From NCBI RefSeq assembly GCF_002968635.1, contig NZ_PVBN01000001.1:682001-746000 (forward strand): a stretch of 64,000 nt of DNA, read 5' to 3'. The notes beneath the pieces were generated by a model. The model made no database searches. It was not told the DNA's origin and saw only the letters and a program-made list of their open reading frames with translations. Positions 23,874-32,707 of this stretch are shown one piece after another (the first letter of the stretch is position 1; each line of letters begins with the position of its first letter). Position numbers and translations under genes: made by a program. Origin of the DNA: Neorhizobium alkalisoli. Its GTDB lineage: Bacteria; Pseudomonadota; Alphaproteobacteria; Rhizobiales; Rhizobiaceae.

Positions 23874-25067
23874 TTATTCGGCCGGGCTGGCAAGCGCGGC
23901 GGAGGAAAGATCGGTCTTCTGCCTGTCCAGCCGGATGGCGATCACCGCCACGGCCAGAGCGGCGAGCGGCACCAGACCGGCAACGAGGGTGACCGAGCCG
24001 AGACCAGGACCGTGGTCGATGACTGCACCGCCGAGCCAGGCGCCGATCGCATTGCCGAGATTGAAGGCGGCGATGTTGAAGGAGGAGGCGAGGCCCTGGC
24101 CGGCGCCTTCCGCCTTTTGAAGCACCCAGATCTGCAGGGGCGAGACGGTGGCGAAAGCCGCGGCACCGAAGAGGCCGATGGCAATGACGGCGAGCACCGG
24201 CTGATGGATCGCGGCGGTCATGGCAAGCAGCACAGCGGAAAGCACGACGAGGCTGGCGATCACGGTCGGCATCAGATGCCGGTCGGCGAGCCAGCCGCCG
24301 AGGAGATTGCCGACCACCAGGCCGCCGCCGAAGACGAGCAGGATCGGCGAGACGGCAGCTTCCGAGAAGCCGGTGATCTCGGTCAGGATGGGCGCGATAT
24401 AGGTAAAGCCCGCAAAGACACCGACCCAGGAAAGCACCGTGGTCAGAAGGCCGAGGATGACGGAGCGGCGGCCGAGCACGGCAAGCACACCTTGCGAAGC
24501 CTCCTCGTTGTCCTCGGATGCCTTGTCCTTCGGAACGAGGAGCGCGATGACGGCGAGCGCGAGGATGCCGATCGCGGTGACCGCCCAGAAGGTGGCCCGC
24601 CAGCCATAGGCCTGGCCGAGCCAGGTGCCGAAGGGCACGCCGAGGATGTTTGCGACGGTGAGGCCCGTGAACATGACGGCGATGGCGGAGGCCTTTTTGT
24701 TGGGGGCGACAAGGCCGGTGGCGACCACCGAGCCGACGCCGAAGAAGGAGGCATGCGCGAATGCTGTCAGCACGCGCGCGGCCATCAGCGTCCAGTAGTC
24801 GGGTGCCAGCGCACAGGCGAGGTTGCCGATGGTGAAGACCACCATCAGGCTCGTCAGCAGGGTCTTGCGCGACCATCTGCCGGCGATGGCGCCGAGAAGA
24901 GGCGCGCCGATGACGACGCCGAGCGCATAACCTGATATCAGCAGGCCGGCCGCTGAGATCGACACGCCGAGATCGGCGCTGACGTCGATCAGCAGACCCA
25001 TGATGACGAACTCCGTGACGCCGATCCCGAAGGCGCCCGCCGTCAGGGCATAAAGTGCGAGTGGCAT
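23874..25067 (-). CDS. MFS transporter, AraJ/YdhP-like efflux permease
   Basis: A 397-residue twelve-helix MFS protein. The N-terminus GAFGIGVTEFVIMGLL and the loop GRWSRKTLL after helix 2 are typical of the drug/sugar efflux (DHA1) group. Helices 4-5 show GLTVANILGVPFGTWLGQ, the antiporter motif C pattern. It is the first gene of the MFS-AKR-AKR unit, and the LysR gene starts 364 bp away in the opposite direction. A rhizobial palindromic repeat lies in the gap. The ribosome-binding site is weak (AAGGG). Confidence 0.92.
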   Translation of the reverse strand: MPLALYALTAGAFGIGVTEFVIMGLLIDVSADLGVSISAAGLLISGYALGVVIGAPLLGAIAGRWSRKTLLTSLMVVFTIGNLACALAPDYWTLMAARVLTAFAHASFFGVGSVVATGLVAPNKKASAIAVMFTGLTVANILGVPFGTWLGQAYGWRATFWAVTAIGILALAVIALLVPKDKASEDNEEASQGVLAVLGRRSVILGLLTTVLSWVGVFAGFTYIAPILTEITGFSEAAVSPILLVFGGGLVVGNLLGGWLADRHLMPTVIASLVVLSAVLLAMTAAIHQPVLAVIAIGLFGAAAFATVSPLQIWVLQKAEGAGQGLASSFNIAAFNLGNAIGAWLGGAVIDHGPGLGSVTLVAGLVPLAALAVAVIAIRLDRQKTDLSSAALASPAE

Positions 25068-25211
25068 TGGTACGAACCCTTTGGTTGGGAAGTGATCCTT
25101 GGGAGGATTGATGCGCCGCAATATCGTAGCGCCGGACTTGCCTGTGTAGCCGCATAAGCGGATAATCATCTGTGAAATGAAGTCACAGGTGATGTTGTTG
25201 GTCGAGCAAGA

Positions 25212-25381
25212 CCGCCCCCTCTGGCCTGCCGGCCATCTCCCCCACAGGTGGGAGATCGCAAGCGGCATGCTCCTCCTCCCCTTCGACCGCGCCGAGTGGA
25301 CGCCTTTATTGTTTGAGGAAACCCGCGCGCCCAGCCGATCTCCCCACCTGTGGGGATGGCCGGCAGGCCAGAGGGGGGCGG
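25212..25381. repeat. RIME-like palindromic intergenic element
   Basis: The divergent gap 25068-25430 holds a 170-bp element with long terminal inverted arms. The left arm is about 25212-25258 and the right arm about 25337-25381. They pair through CCCCCTCTGGCCTGCCGGCC and its near-complement. Each arm also folds on itself (CCCACAGGTGGG and CCCACCTGTGGGG). The layout matches the Rhizobium intergenic mosaic (RIME-type) repeats. The rest of the gap shows no gene. Confidence 0.75.
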
Positions 25382-25430
25382 GAGCCACAGTGGTCGCGGT
25401 TTTGGAAATGGAAAGCGAGGATCGAAGACA

Positions 25431-26324
25431 ATGGACAACCGGGCCGGTGAAATGGAAGTTTTCGCGCTTGCCGCGGAACTCAAAAGCTTTTCAGCCGCCG
25501 GGCGCAAGCTGAAGCTCTCACCATCGGCGGTGAGCAAGCTGGTGACGCGTCTCGAAAACCGCCTCGGCACGCGACTCGTCGTCCGCTCCACACGCCTGCT
25601 ACAACTCACGCCGGAGGGCGAGACCTATCTGGCGCGCGCCCAGCGCATCCTGGCCGAGATCGCCGATACCGAAGAGGTCGTTTCCGGCGGCGGGCGCATG
25701 CTGCCGCGCGGTCCGCTTTCCATCAACGCTTCGGTCGGTTTCGGGGAACGATACATCCTGCCCCTTGCGGGAGAATTCCTGCGGCTCTTTCCGGAGGTAC
25801 AGCTCGACATTACGCTGACCGACGACGTGGTCGACCTTATTCGCGAGCGGGTGGATATCGCGATCCGCCACGGGCCGTTGCGTGATTCGGCCCTGATGGC
25901 CAGAAAGCTCGGCGAGAGCCGGCAGGTGGTGATAGCCTCTCCAAATTATCTGCAAAAGCAGGGCACGCCGGAAACGCCGGACGATCTTGCCCGTCATAAC
26001 TGTATCAACTTCAATTTCCGCAGAGCCGTAGAGGGCTGGCCTTTCCGTGATCCGAAAAGCGGTCGGCGCGACATCCTCCCCGTCTCGGGAAGCTTGAAGG
26101 CCAGCAGCGGTTCGATCATCCGGGAGTTCTGCCTTGCCGGCCTCGGCATCGGGCGTGTCGGCCGTTTCCATGTGGAGCCGGATATCGAGGCGGGGCGCCT
26201 TATTCCGGTCCTTGAGGATTTCAACCCGGAGGATATAGAGGAAATCCACGCGGTTTACGCCGGCCATGAGCATCTGGCGGTGCGTATCAGGACCTATATC
26301 GATTTCCTGGCGGCGCGTCTTTGA
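25431..26324 (+). CDS. LysR family transcriptional regulator
   Basis: A 297-residue LysR-type regulator. The N-terminal HTH reads EVFALAAELKSFSAAGRKLKLSPSAVSKLVTRLENRLGTRLVVRSTR, followed by the linker helix and an effector-binding domain (LSINASVGFGERYILPL, VDIAIRHGPL). The ATG at 25431 follows GCGAGG, and upstream in-frame codons lie inside the palindromic repeat. It is divergent from the MFS-AKR-AKR operon, its probable target. Confidence 0.94.
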   Translation: MDNRAGEMEVFALAAELKSFSAAGRKLKLSPSAVSKLVTRLENRLGTRLVVRSTRLLQLTPEGETYLARAQRILAEIADTEEVVSGGGRMLPRGPLSINASVGFGERYILPLAGEFLRLFPEVQLDITLTDDVVDLIRERVDIAIRHGPLRDSALMARKLGESRQVVIASPNYLQKQGTPETPDDLARHNCINFNFRRAVEGWPFRDPKSGRRDILPVSGSLKASSGSIIREFCLAGLGIGRVGRFHVEPDIEAGRLIPVLEDFNPEDIEEIHAVYAGHEHLAVRIRTYIDFLAARL

Positions 26325-26410
26325 TCATGCACTGTGTCCCAATCGCCTCATTCCTGCCATGGTTTGGCCGATTTTCTTGGGAAATCCGGTGGGCTCAGGA
26401 GAATCTGACC

Positions 26411-26746
26411 ATGTCCGAACAACTCAACGAAATCCTTGACCGCCTCCGCGCCGAAGTCAGTGCCGCTTCCGCGGAGCACCCGCATCTCAGCATTCCCATG
26501 GAAGACCTTCGGTTGCTGGTTCAGACCTTCGAAATGCTGCATTCGGAGCGGGAGGAGCTGCGCCGCAAGGTGGTTCAGCATGATGATGTGATGGAGGCCG
26601 TGACGACCTTCATCGAGGCCTATCGGCAGAAATACAGCAACTATTCGAGCGGGGGCGTGCGCCCGAGCGCGGTCCTGCGGCGCGAGGTCCGGATGATCTG
26701 GGCCGCCATGCAAGGCCATGCGGTCGCGACCGACAGCAGCTTCTGA
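26411..26746 (+). CDS. Hypothetical helical protein (111 residues)
   Basis: A 111-residue protein with a predicted alpha-helical, partly coiled-coil N-terminal half (ILDRLRAEVSAASAEHP, then VQTFEMLHSEREELRRKV). No membrane segment or known motif is visible. The ATG at 26411 follows CAGGAG. It ends 19 bp before the convergent lipase gene. Family not recognised. Confidence 0.75.
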   Translation: MSEQLNEILDRLRAEVSAASAEHPHLSIPMEDLRLLVQTFEMLHSEREELRRKVVQHDDVMEAVTTFIEAYRQKYSNYSSGGVRPSAVLRREVRMIWAAMQGHAVATDSSF

Positions 26747-26765
26747 CGTCTTTTCGCCGACGGCG

Positions 26766-28088
26766 CTATGTCCTGTTCTTGGCTTCCAGGCCTCCGACGA
26801 GCGGAGGCCGCCAGTTTTCCTTGCTGACGCCGGCGGGCGGCGAGCCCCAGGTATTGCCGTGCGTGTCCTTCTGCCTCTTGAAGAAGCGCACGATCAGCCG
26901 GTGCAGCATGTCCATATTCGGCAGGATGCCATGGAACCCGGCAAATTGTGTGGCAGCCCGGTCGGCCAGTTCCCAGTAGCCGTAGTCGTGAGGGCGAACG
27001 CAGACCAGCCGCTCCAGCGGAAGGAAATGCGGAATGGCGCCGTCATAGGGCACGGTGCCGTCTCCGGTGCGGCGCCGGAGGTCCTCGTCCGTGTTGCCCC
27101 ACTTGTTGTCCCGGTCGCTGCTGCTGAATTCGAATTCCGGATGTCCCTGCCGTTGCGCGATCTTCAGCGCAACACGGGTATTGGCATCGACACCCATAAC
27201 GCATAGCCAATCTTCGTCGGTCAGGGACGCATCCTCGAGCTTGAACCCGGCAAGCGCCTGACGCGTCGCTTTCGCCTCGTCGAGCAAGGCCTTGAAAAGC
27301 GCCCGTGCCTGTTGCTGCCGGCCTGCCGGCCTCAATCCGCGCAGCCGGATATATTCGGCGATCGTCTCCATGATCGAGGGTTGCCAGACGGCGGGCTCGA
27401 AGAGGCTTTTCGGCAACGAGGTGTCGTCGATGGCGACGGCATCGGGAAGATCCGGCAGAAGATGGTAGAGCGACGGCGTCATGCGCGCCGCTTCGCGCTC
27501 GCGGGAGCTCGGCGGCGAGGTGCCGAGATTAGCCGTTCCCGTGGTGATCTTGATGACCGCTTCAAAAGAGCCGCGATAGGGTGTCGCAAGCGTCACCACC
27601 TTCGCCACCTTCTTCTGGCTTCCGAATTTCCGCAGATAGTTGGTGATCACCAGGCCGCCCATGGAGTGGCCGACAAGATTGACCTTCGGATCGACGCCGT
27701 AGTTCTTCTTGTCGTAGTGGCGCATCAGCGAGGTACGATCGATCACCTCATCGATCATCCGCGCCAGCTGCTCGGCGGAATCATCGAGCGGCTGCCGCCA
27801 GTCGTAGGAAAAGGGGTAGACCGGCACCGGCTCGGTTTCCCTTGCCCTGAGGTTGTAGCGCAGCTCCTCGAGAAGTTCGCGGTAGCAGATTTCGAAGAGC
27901 TGGCCGCCGCGCACCAGCGCCGGTTCGGTCGCTTCGAAACGCAGGTTGTCCGGATGCAGCGCCGCCCGGTCGTAATCCTTCTGGATCACCGACCAGATCG
28001 TGTCGGCCGGAAGCGAATAGTGGTCGTCGAGATAGGTGGCGGTGATGCCGGGAACGACGATCACCGGATAGGGCAGGCCATCGAGCAT
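26766..28088 (-). CDS. Alpha/beta hydrolase, LCAT/PGAP1-like lipase or acyltransferase
   Basis: A 440-residue cytosolic alpha/beta hydrolase. YPVIVVPGITATYL forms the first strand and oxyanion region; LVGHSMGGLV is the nucleophile elbow. An acidic residue and a histidine later complete the triad (GDGTVPYDGAIPHF and LPNMDMLH are candidates). The arrangement resembles lecithin:cholesterol acyltransferase-like lipases. No signal peptide is present. Starts at 28088 (preceded by AAGGTGA) and 28109 are both possible; I prefer 28088. A 9-bp inverted repeat lies just upstream. Confidence 0.88.
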   Translation of the reverse strand: MLDGLPYPVIVVPGITATYLDDHYSLPADTIWSVIQKDYDRAALHPDNLRFEATEPALVRGGQLFEICYRELLEELRYNLRARETEPVPVYPFSYDWRQPLDDSAEQLARMIDEVIDRTSLMRHYDKKNYGVDPKVNLVGHSMGGLVITNYLRKFGSQKKVAKVVTLATPYRGSFEAVIKITTGTANLGTSPPSSREREAARMTPSLYHLLPDLPDAVAIDDTSLPKSLFEPAVWQPSIMETIAEYIRLRGLRPAGRQQQARALFKALLDEAKATRQALAGFKLEDASLTDEDWLCVMGVDANTRVALKIAQRQGHPEFEFSSSDRDNKWGNTDEDLRRRTGDGTVPYDGAIPHFLPLERLVCVRPHDYGYWELADRAATQFAGFHGILPNMDMLHRLIVRFFKRQKDTHGNTWGSPPAGVSKENWRPPLVGGLEAKNRT

Positions 28089-28119
28089 CGAAGTCACCTT
28101 GCGCCGCATTGCCGAGGGA

Positions 28120-28149
28120 ATGACTTGCAATACAACTACGGCAAGTCAT
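28120..28149. promoter_or_regulatory. Inverted repeat upstream of the lipase gene
   Basis: ATGACTTGC (28120-28128) and GCAAGTCAT (28141-28149) are perfect 9-bp arms around a 12-bp spacer. They lie 32 bp before the preferred start of the lipase gene, an operator-like position. Confidence 0.45.
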
Positions 28150-28189
28150 CTTGCGTCAAGACAACCTTTTGGCTGGGTTTTCGGCCCCT

Positions 28190-28849
28190 TCAATCCCTGT
28201 CCGGCGCGCCGAGCGGGAAGAGCTGCCGATAGGGCCTGGCTTCGTCCACTGCACGCGCGAAGGAAGGGCGGGCGAGCAACCGGCTGCGATAGGCCCGGAC
28301 ATTGGCGAACCGGTCGGCAATTTCATGCGACCAGTCAGCATAAAAAAGAAACGGAGCGGCCGCGCAGTCGGCAAGGCTGAACCGGTCGCCAGCGGCCCAT
28401 TCCCGTCCCGCCATCCGCTGGTCGAGCCAGCCATAGGCGGCGTCCAGCATGTCGCGCGCATCCTGCACGCCATAGGCATCGCGCTTGTCTTCCTCTCGGA
28501 TGGCGTTGAAGACGATCTTCTGCTGCGGTGTGGAAATGTAGTTGTCGAAGAACCGGTCGAGCATCCGGACCTCGAGCGCTTCATCCGGATCGTTCGGGAT
28601 CAGCCGGACCGGGCCGGGATAGTGCAACTGCATGTACTCGATGATGATCGTCGCTTCAAAGACCGGCTTTCCGTCGTCCACCAGCACCGGAAAGCGCTTC
28701 ACCGGCCACATTGCGACGAGTTCCTGATAGGCCGAGGGATCGTCAGGCCCGAAAACGCGGGTATCGAAAGCGGTGCCGTTTTCGTAAAGCGCCGTCAGGA
28801 CCTTCTGACAGTAGGACGAGAACGGATGAAAGTAGAGGACTGGACGCAT
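28190..28849 (-). CDS. Glutathione S-transferase family protein
   Basis: A 219-residue GST. The thioredoxin-like N-terminal domain begins LYFHPFSSYCQKVLTAL, with Ser/Cys in the catalytic position; VKRFPVLVDDGKPVFEATIIIEYM supplies the cis-proline and glutathione-binding EAT. The all-helical C-terminal domain contains FSLADCAAAPFLFYADW. The ATG at 28849 follows GGGAGG. It sits downstream of the ChaC-like gene on the same strand. The link to glutathione turnover is suggestive. Confidence 0.94.
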   Translation of the reverse strand: MRPVLYFHPFSSYCQKVLTALYENGTAFDTRVFGPDDPSAYQELVAMWPVKRFPVLVDDGKPVFEATIIIEYMQLHYPGPVRLIPNDPDEALEVRMLDRFFDNYISTPQQKIVFNAIREEDKRDAYGVQDARDMLDAAYGWLDQRMAGREWAAGDRFSLADCAAAPFLFYADWSHEIADRFANVRAYRSRLLARPSFARAVDEARPYRQLFPLGAPDRD

Positions 28850-28860
28850 GACGGCCTCCC

Positions 28861-28922
28861 AACCGATTGCATTGTGAAATCGGATTCTGCATAGCGTAAC
28901 TGGTTCGACATTGCAATCGGTT
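28861..28922. repeat. Spaced 11-bp inverted repeat between GST and ChaC genes
   Basis: AACCGATTGCA (28861-28871) and TGCAATCGGTT (28912-28922) are perfect complements 40 bp apart, filling the whole gap between the GST start and the ChaC stop. It could be an operator pair or an mRNA hairpin. Confidence 0.45.
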
Positions 28923-29643
28923 ATGCGTGTTCGGGAATCGAGGCCTTGGCATGCATCGCCCTGATCTCCTCCGCTACCAGTTCCTGCAGCCTCCAGAGAT
29001 TGCGGTCGTGAATGCCGAATTCGGCAAGATGCACGACGGTATTGTAGAGATATTCCGCGCAGGAGCCGCGATGCCCGCAGGCGCGGGCAAGAACCGGCGC
29101 AACGTCGTGAAGCGGCAAGAGCGGGCGGACGAGCCGCTCGCTGTTGCCGCCCACCCAGAAGGTGAGCGCCTGCACAGTCTCCCCGTCCTCGGTCCTCACC
29201 GGCAGCCAGCGCATCGAAGTCAGGCTGTCGCGATTGCTGACCTCGCGGCGAAGTGCCTTCTCGATCTGCATCCGCTTTTCGTCGTCGGCCACCCGGTAGA
29301 TCACTCCGTGGCAGCGCCCGCCGCGAGAAAGCACCATCATCAGCCCCGGTTGCGTAGGCGAGCCGCGGCCGCGTTCGATCCTGAGCGAGAAGGAGCGGTG
29401 CCAGCCGAATGCGGTTGCCCGCCGCGAGGCGATGGAATCGAAGCCCGGTTTCCAGATCAGCGAGCCATAGGCGAAGATCCATAGCGGCCTGTCGCCGATT
29501 TCCTGCGTCAGGCGATCCGTCAACGAGGCGTAATCCTCCTCGGTCATCGGCTGCCATGAGGGCGGAGGCCCCGGATCGGTCTCTTCGCGAAAGCAGAGAT
29601 CGACCAGTTCCTGAGTGAGCGACATCCTGCGGATCTTCGGCAT
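28921..29643 (-). CDS. chaC: Gamma-glutamylcyclotransferase, ChaC-like
   Basis: A 240-residue protein of the ChaC family, whose members cleave glutathione to 5-oxoproline and Cys-Gly. The signature YGSLIWKPGF is at about residues 57-66 and binds the gamma-glutamyl group. The conserved region GWHRSFSLRIERGRGSPTQPGLMM follows, and an acidic catalytic residue is likely in VSNRDSLTSMRW. Starts at 29643 and 29625 are close; 29643 is used. It is followed on the same strand by a GST gene and divergent from the alpha/beta hydrolase gene. Confidence 0.92.
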   Translation of the reverse strand: MPKIRRMSLTQELVDLCFREETDPGPPPSWQPMTEEDYASLTDRLTQEIGDRPLWIFAYGSLIWKPGFDSIASRRATAFGWHRSFSLRIERGRGSPTQPGLMMVLSRGGRCHGVIYRVADDEKRMQIEKALRREVSNRDSLTSMRWLPVRTEDGETVQALTFWVGGNSERLVRPLLPLHDVAPVLARACGHRGSCAEYLYNTVVHLAEFGIHDRNLWRLQELVAEEIRAMHAKASIPEHA

Positions 29644-29812
29644 GGTTCCAGACGATTTGATGGTGCACAAGCCCCAACGGTGCAATCGCTGCGATCCGGA
29701 GTCAATCCGTTTTGCCGCGCTGCCGCATCACCGCCAATATGTTCTGCTGTAAGGGTCACGGATTATATCCGGCTGAAAGATGTCGAAATAAACATCGTCA
29801 CGGAGGATGATC

Positions 29813-30706
29813 ATGGACGTGATCCCGGACACCAGCCTCGACGAGATGCGGGTGAAACACAGATGGCTCGATCTTGCGGGCATGAAGGTTTTCTATCGGG
29901 AAGCGGGTAGGGCAGGTGCTCCCGTTCTGCTTCTGCCGCACGGATATCCCTGTTCGTCCTATGAATTCCGCGAGTTGATGCCACGGCTCGCTGACCGCTG
30001 GCACCTCGTGGCGCCGGATTTCCCCGGCAGCGGCTATACCGACACGCCGGACGGCTTCCGCTACGATTTCGACGGTTTTGCCGACTTCCTGGAGACCTTC
30101 ACCCGGAAGCTCGGTCTGCTGAGGTTTGCCATCTATCTCCATGATTTCGGTTCGCAGATCGGCCTTCGCCTGGCGATTCGCGACCCGCAGCGGATCACTG
30201 CGCTGATCATCCAGAACGGCGATATCTACGAGGATGTTCTCGGCCCGAAATATGCGGGGCTCCAGGAATACTGGCGCCATCCGACGCCTGAAGCGAGGCA
30301 GAAGATCGCCGATGCGGTAAGCGAAGAGGGTTTCAGGGAGGAATTCCTGAACGAGGTGCGGCCGGAGATCGCCGAACGGATTTCGCCCGACCTTTGGAAA
30401 CTGCATTGGTCGTTGATGGACGAACGCCGGCGCGAGATCGCCATCGGCATCATCGCCAAGCTTCGCGAGAACGTCGAATGGTTTGCGCGATACCAGCAGT
30501 ATCTGCGCGACCACCAGCCTCCGACGCTGATCGTCTGGGGGCCGCAGGACGGCTACATGCCGGAAAAATCCGCGCGCGCCTATCTGCGTGATCTGCCGAA
30601 GGCGGAACTGCATCTGCTCGATGGCGGCCATTGGCTGCTGGAGACCAACCTCGACGAGGTTGTGCCGCTGATCCGCGGCTTCATGGGCCGGTTCCTCGCC
30701 GCCTGA
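29813..30706 (+). CDS. Alpha/beta hydrolase, epoxide hydrolase/haloalkane dehalogenase-like
   Basis: A 297-residue alpha/beta hydrolase. LLLPHGYP gives the oxyanion HGxP at residues 43-46. The nucleophile is an aspartate, Asp111 in LHDFGSQIG, as in epoxide hydrolases and dehalogenases, not a serine. IVWGPQDGYMP carries the acidic partner and GGHWLLE the histidine. Substrate is unknown. The ATG at 29813 is chosen because CGGAGG is directly adjacent to the alternative ATG at 29807, leaving correct spacing only for 29813. Confidence 0.93.
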   Translation: MDVIPDTSLDEMRVKHRWLDLAGMKVFYREAGRAGAPVLLLPHGYPCSSYEFRELMPRLADRWHLVAPDFPGSGYTDTPDGFRYDFDGFADFLETFTRKLGLLRFAIYLHDFGSQIGLRLAIRDPQRITALIIQNGDIYEDVLGPKYAGLQEYWRHPTPEARQKIADAVSEEGFREEFLNEVRPEIAERISPDLWKLHWSLMDERRREIAIGIIAKLRENVEWFARYQQYLRDHQPPTLIVWGPQDGYMPEKSARAYLRDLPKAELHLLDGGHWLLETNLDEVVPLIRGFMGRFLAA

Positions 30707-30743
30707 AATCGTCCCGTCCCGGAGAAGTGGAGTTCCCGAACTG

Positions 30744-30911
30744 ATGCGTTGGCTTTTTATTGCGGTTTTGTTGATCCTGGTCGGCTGTGTTCTGAGTATC
30801 GTCTGGATGAACGATCCTGGCCAATGGCCCCAGAGCGACAGTCGGCTCGACCCTGCCGACCCTTCCCATGCCAACCTCTTGCGGGGAGCTCCACCGCCAC
30901 GAAATCCGTGA
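30744..30911 (+). CDS. Small membrane-anchored or lipoprotein-like protein (55 residues)
   Basis: Fifty-five residues beginning MRWLFIAVLLILVGCVLSIVW. The hydrophobic start carries LVGC, a lipobox-like sequence, but it may instead be a simple membrane anchor since the helix continues past the cysteine. The tail is short and Pro-rich. GGAG lies 11 bp upstream of the ATG. It follows the hydrolase gene by 37 bp. No family recognised. Confidence 0.55.
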   Translation: MRWLFIAVLLILVGCVLSIVWMNDPGQWPQSDSRLDPADPSHANLLRGAPPPRNP

Positions 30912-30945
30912 GTGAGGCAGGCAGAGTTCGCGTCCTGCCGCGATC

Positions 30946-32406
30946 TTACTTCGACCGTGCCGGCCTGCGATGGAACTTGTTCCGCAGGAAAGCGGATGTG
31001 CGATAGGTCACGCCGGCCGGGCGTTCCGGATCGGCCATGTCGGATTCTGCCATGAGTTCTTCGGCCGGCGTGAGTTCGCGAACCGGGACCGGGCGCAGGC
31101 CGCGGCCCTTGTCACGGTTCAGGAGGTCGATGGCGCCGATGACTGACCCATGCGCCTGCTTCAGTCCGTTTTGAACATCCTCTCGCGAGCAGCCGAGATG
31201 TTCGGAGAGCAGCGCATCACGTTCCTCCATGATCTTTCGGCGAAGCTCCGGCTGGTCTTCCCCGGCCTCCAGAATGAGGTCGCATTCCGTATCGTAACCC
31301 ATTGAGCGATTGTTGAGATTTGCCGAGCCGATCTTGAGGACATGGTCATCCGCGATCATCAGTTTTGCGTGCACATAGATCGGTGTGCCGGCGTCGTTCA
31401 CCGGATAGTATATGCGGAATCGTTTGTGGGTATCGGCTTCCTGGACGAGCTTCATGAGCCTTACCCGGGCCGAATCCATCGCCTTGGCTTCCAGCCAGCC
31501 CTCCGCTCCGGCCGGATTGATGAGCACGATTTCCGGCCCGTCCCGTTCGCGGAGGCGCCCGGCGATGGCCTCGGCGATGCGGCGGGAAGCAAAATACTGG
31601 CTTTCCACATAGAGGGTCTTTTTCGCCGCGGCGATGATCGCGAGCGTTGCGGTCTCTATTTCGGTCACCTGCTTCCGCTCGAGATATTCCGGGGCGGTGC
31701 GTGCTATGCCGACGTCGATATCTTTGTATTCGGCATTAAGATCCTCCGGCCACGGGTCGCTTTCCACCACATGGCGTTCGAGTATTTCTCCGGTTGCCGT
31801 CTTCCAGCGTTCGCGGGCAAGCTCTCCAAGGGCCGCCGCCAGCGGACCGGAGCAACAACTCGTCGCGTCGTGCCACGGCGCTTCCGCAAAGCCCATGGGA
31901 GAACGCCGAGCCGGATCGCCCTCGCGATGTTCCCGCGTATCCCATCGGCCCGCCGTCATGTCGATGCCACCGCAGAAGGCAAGGCGGTCATCGACGACCA
32001 GCAGCTTCATGTGATGGGCCGACGTCAGCGGATGCGCGGCATCGAGCTTCAGATGGATGCGGTCGCTGAAAAGCCAGCGAAGAATGTAGAAGGGTGTCTC
32101 GCCGCGTGTCAGCGAAGCCAGAAGGCCCACGTCCCATTTGAGGATCCGGATGTCGATCTTGTCGTTCTTCTTGGCAAGCGCGTTGAGAAAGCGCCCCAGC
32201 TTGTCCGGCCGCTGTGCATCTTTTCTTCCCGGCTCCAACTCGATGCGCGTATCGAAGTCCCAGCCGATCAGGTAGATCGAGCGCTTCGCCTTGAGCATCG
32301 CCTGCTTGGCATAGTGAAAGAAATCGGCGGCGTCGATGATGACCGAAAGCCGCTCGGCCCGGGCAATCCGCCAGCAGCTTTCGCCCTCTGCCAACAAGGA
32401 GATCAT
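30946..32406 (-). CDS. Phospholipase D family protein
   Basis: A 486-residue PLD-superfamily enzyme with two HKD motifs. The first is HHMKLLVVDDRLAFCGGID; the second is HAKLMIADDHVLKIGSANLNNRS. Both catalytic His and Lys are intact. No membrane segments precede the domain, unlike cardiolipin synthases, so it is more like a cytosolic phospholipase D or an unassigned phosphodiesterase. The start is uncertain: ATG 32406 is used; GTG 32484 or ATG 32481 would add about 26 residues of low-complexity sequence. Confidence 0.92.
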   Translation of the reverse strand: MISLLAEGESCWRIARAERLSVIIDAADFFHYAKQAMLKAKRSIYLIGWDFDTRIELEPGRKDAQRPDKLGRFLNALAKKNDKIDIRILKWDVGLLASLTRGETPFYILRWLFSDRIHLKLDAAHPLTSAHHMKLLVVDDRLAFCGGIDMTAGRWDTREHREGDPARRSPMGFAEAPWHDATSCCSGPLAAALGELARERWKTATGEILERHVVESDPWPEDLNAEYKDIDVGIARTAPEYLERKQVTEIETATLAIIAAAKKTLYVESQYFASRRIAEAIAGRLRERDGPEIVLINPAGAEGWLEAKAMDSARVRLMKLVQEADTHKRFRIYYPVNDAGTPIYVHAKLMIADDHVLKIGSANLNNRSMGYDTECDLILEAGEDQPELRRKIMEERDALLSEHLGCSREDVQNGLKQAHGSVIGAIDLLNRDKGRGLRPVPVRELTPAEELMAESDMADPERPAGVTYRTSAFLRNKFHRRPARSK

Positions 32407-32707
32407 GTCCAGCCAGCCTCGTTCCTGCCACGTCTCGCCGGCGTCGTGACTGCCTTGACGCGCGGCGGAGCGGGAACGCATCACCGGCCCCGGAGTTCCC
32501 TGCCGCGTCCCTCCCCAAATCGCATGATTTTTTGTGATGCATCCATTCTCTGCGATGCTGGCAATCGGAAAAGCTTTGCAAGTTCAATGGGCTGGCATGA
32601 GGATACAGTTCCCCGGCCATGGTCGGTCGGCAAATTTCTCCTTGACCTTCCCGGTGGCTCGGGACTTCACTCGGCGCGCAATTCGAAGAACGTCAAGGAG
32701 AATGCCA

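Noticed and set aside
22085-23992. Long plus-strand open frame (635 codons) opposite the two aldo/keto reductase genes
   Set aside because: It lies entirely antisense to clear AKR genes with intact motifs; its translation is rich in Arg/Asp/Gly/His without domain pattern, as expected from reverse reading of high-GC genes.
25212-25381. CRISPR-like array
   Set aside because: There are only two inverted arms, no regular direct repeats with spacers, and no cas genes in the window.
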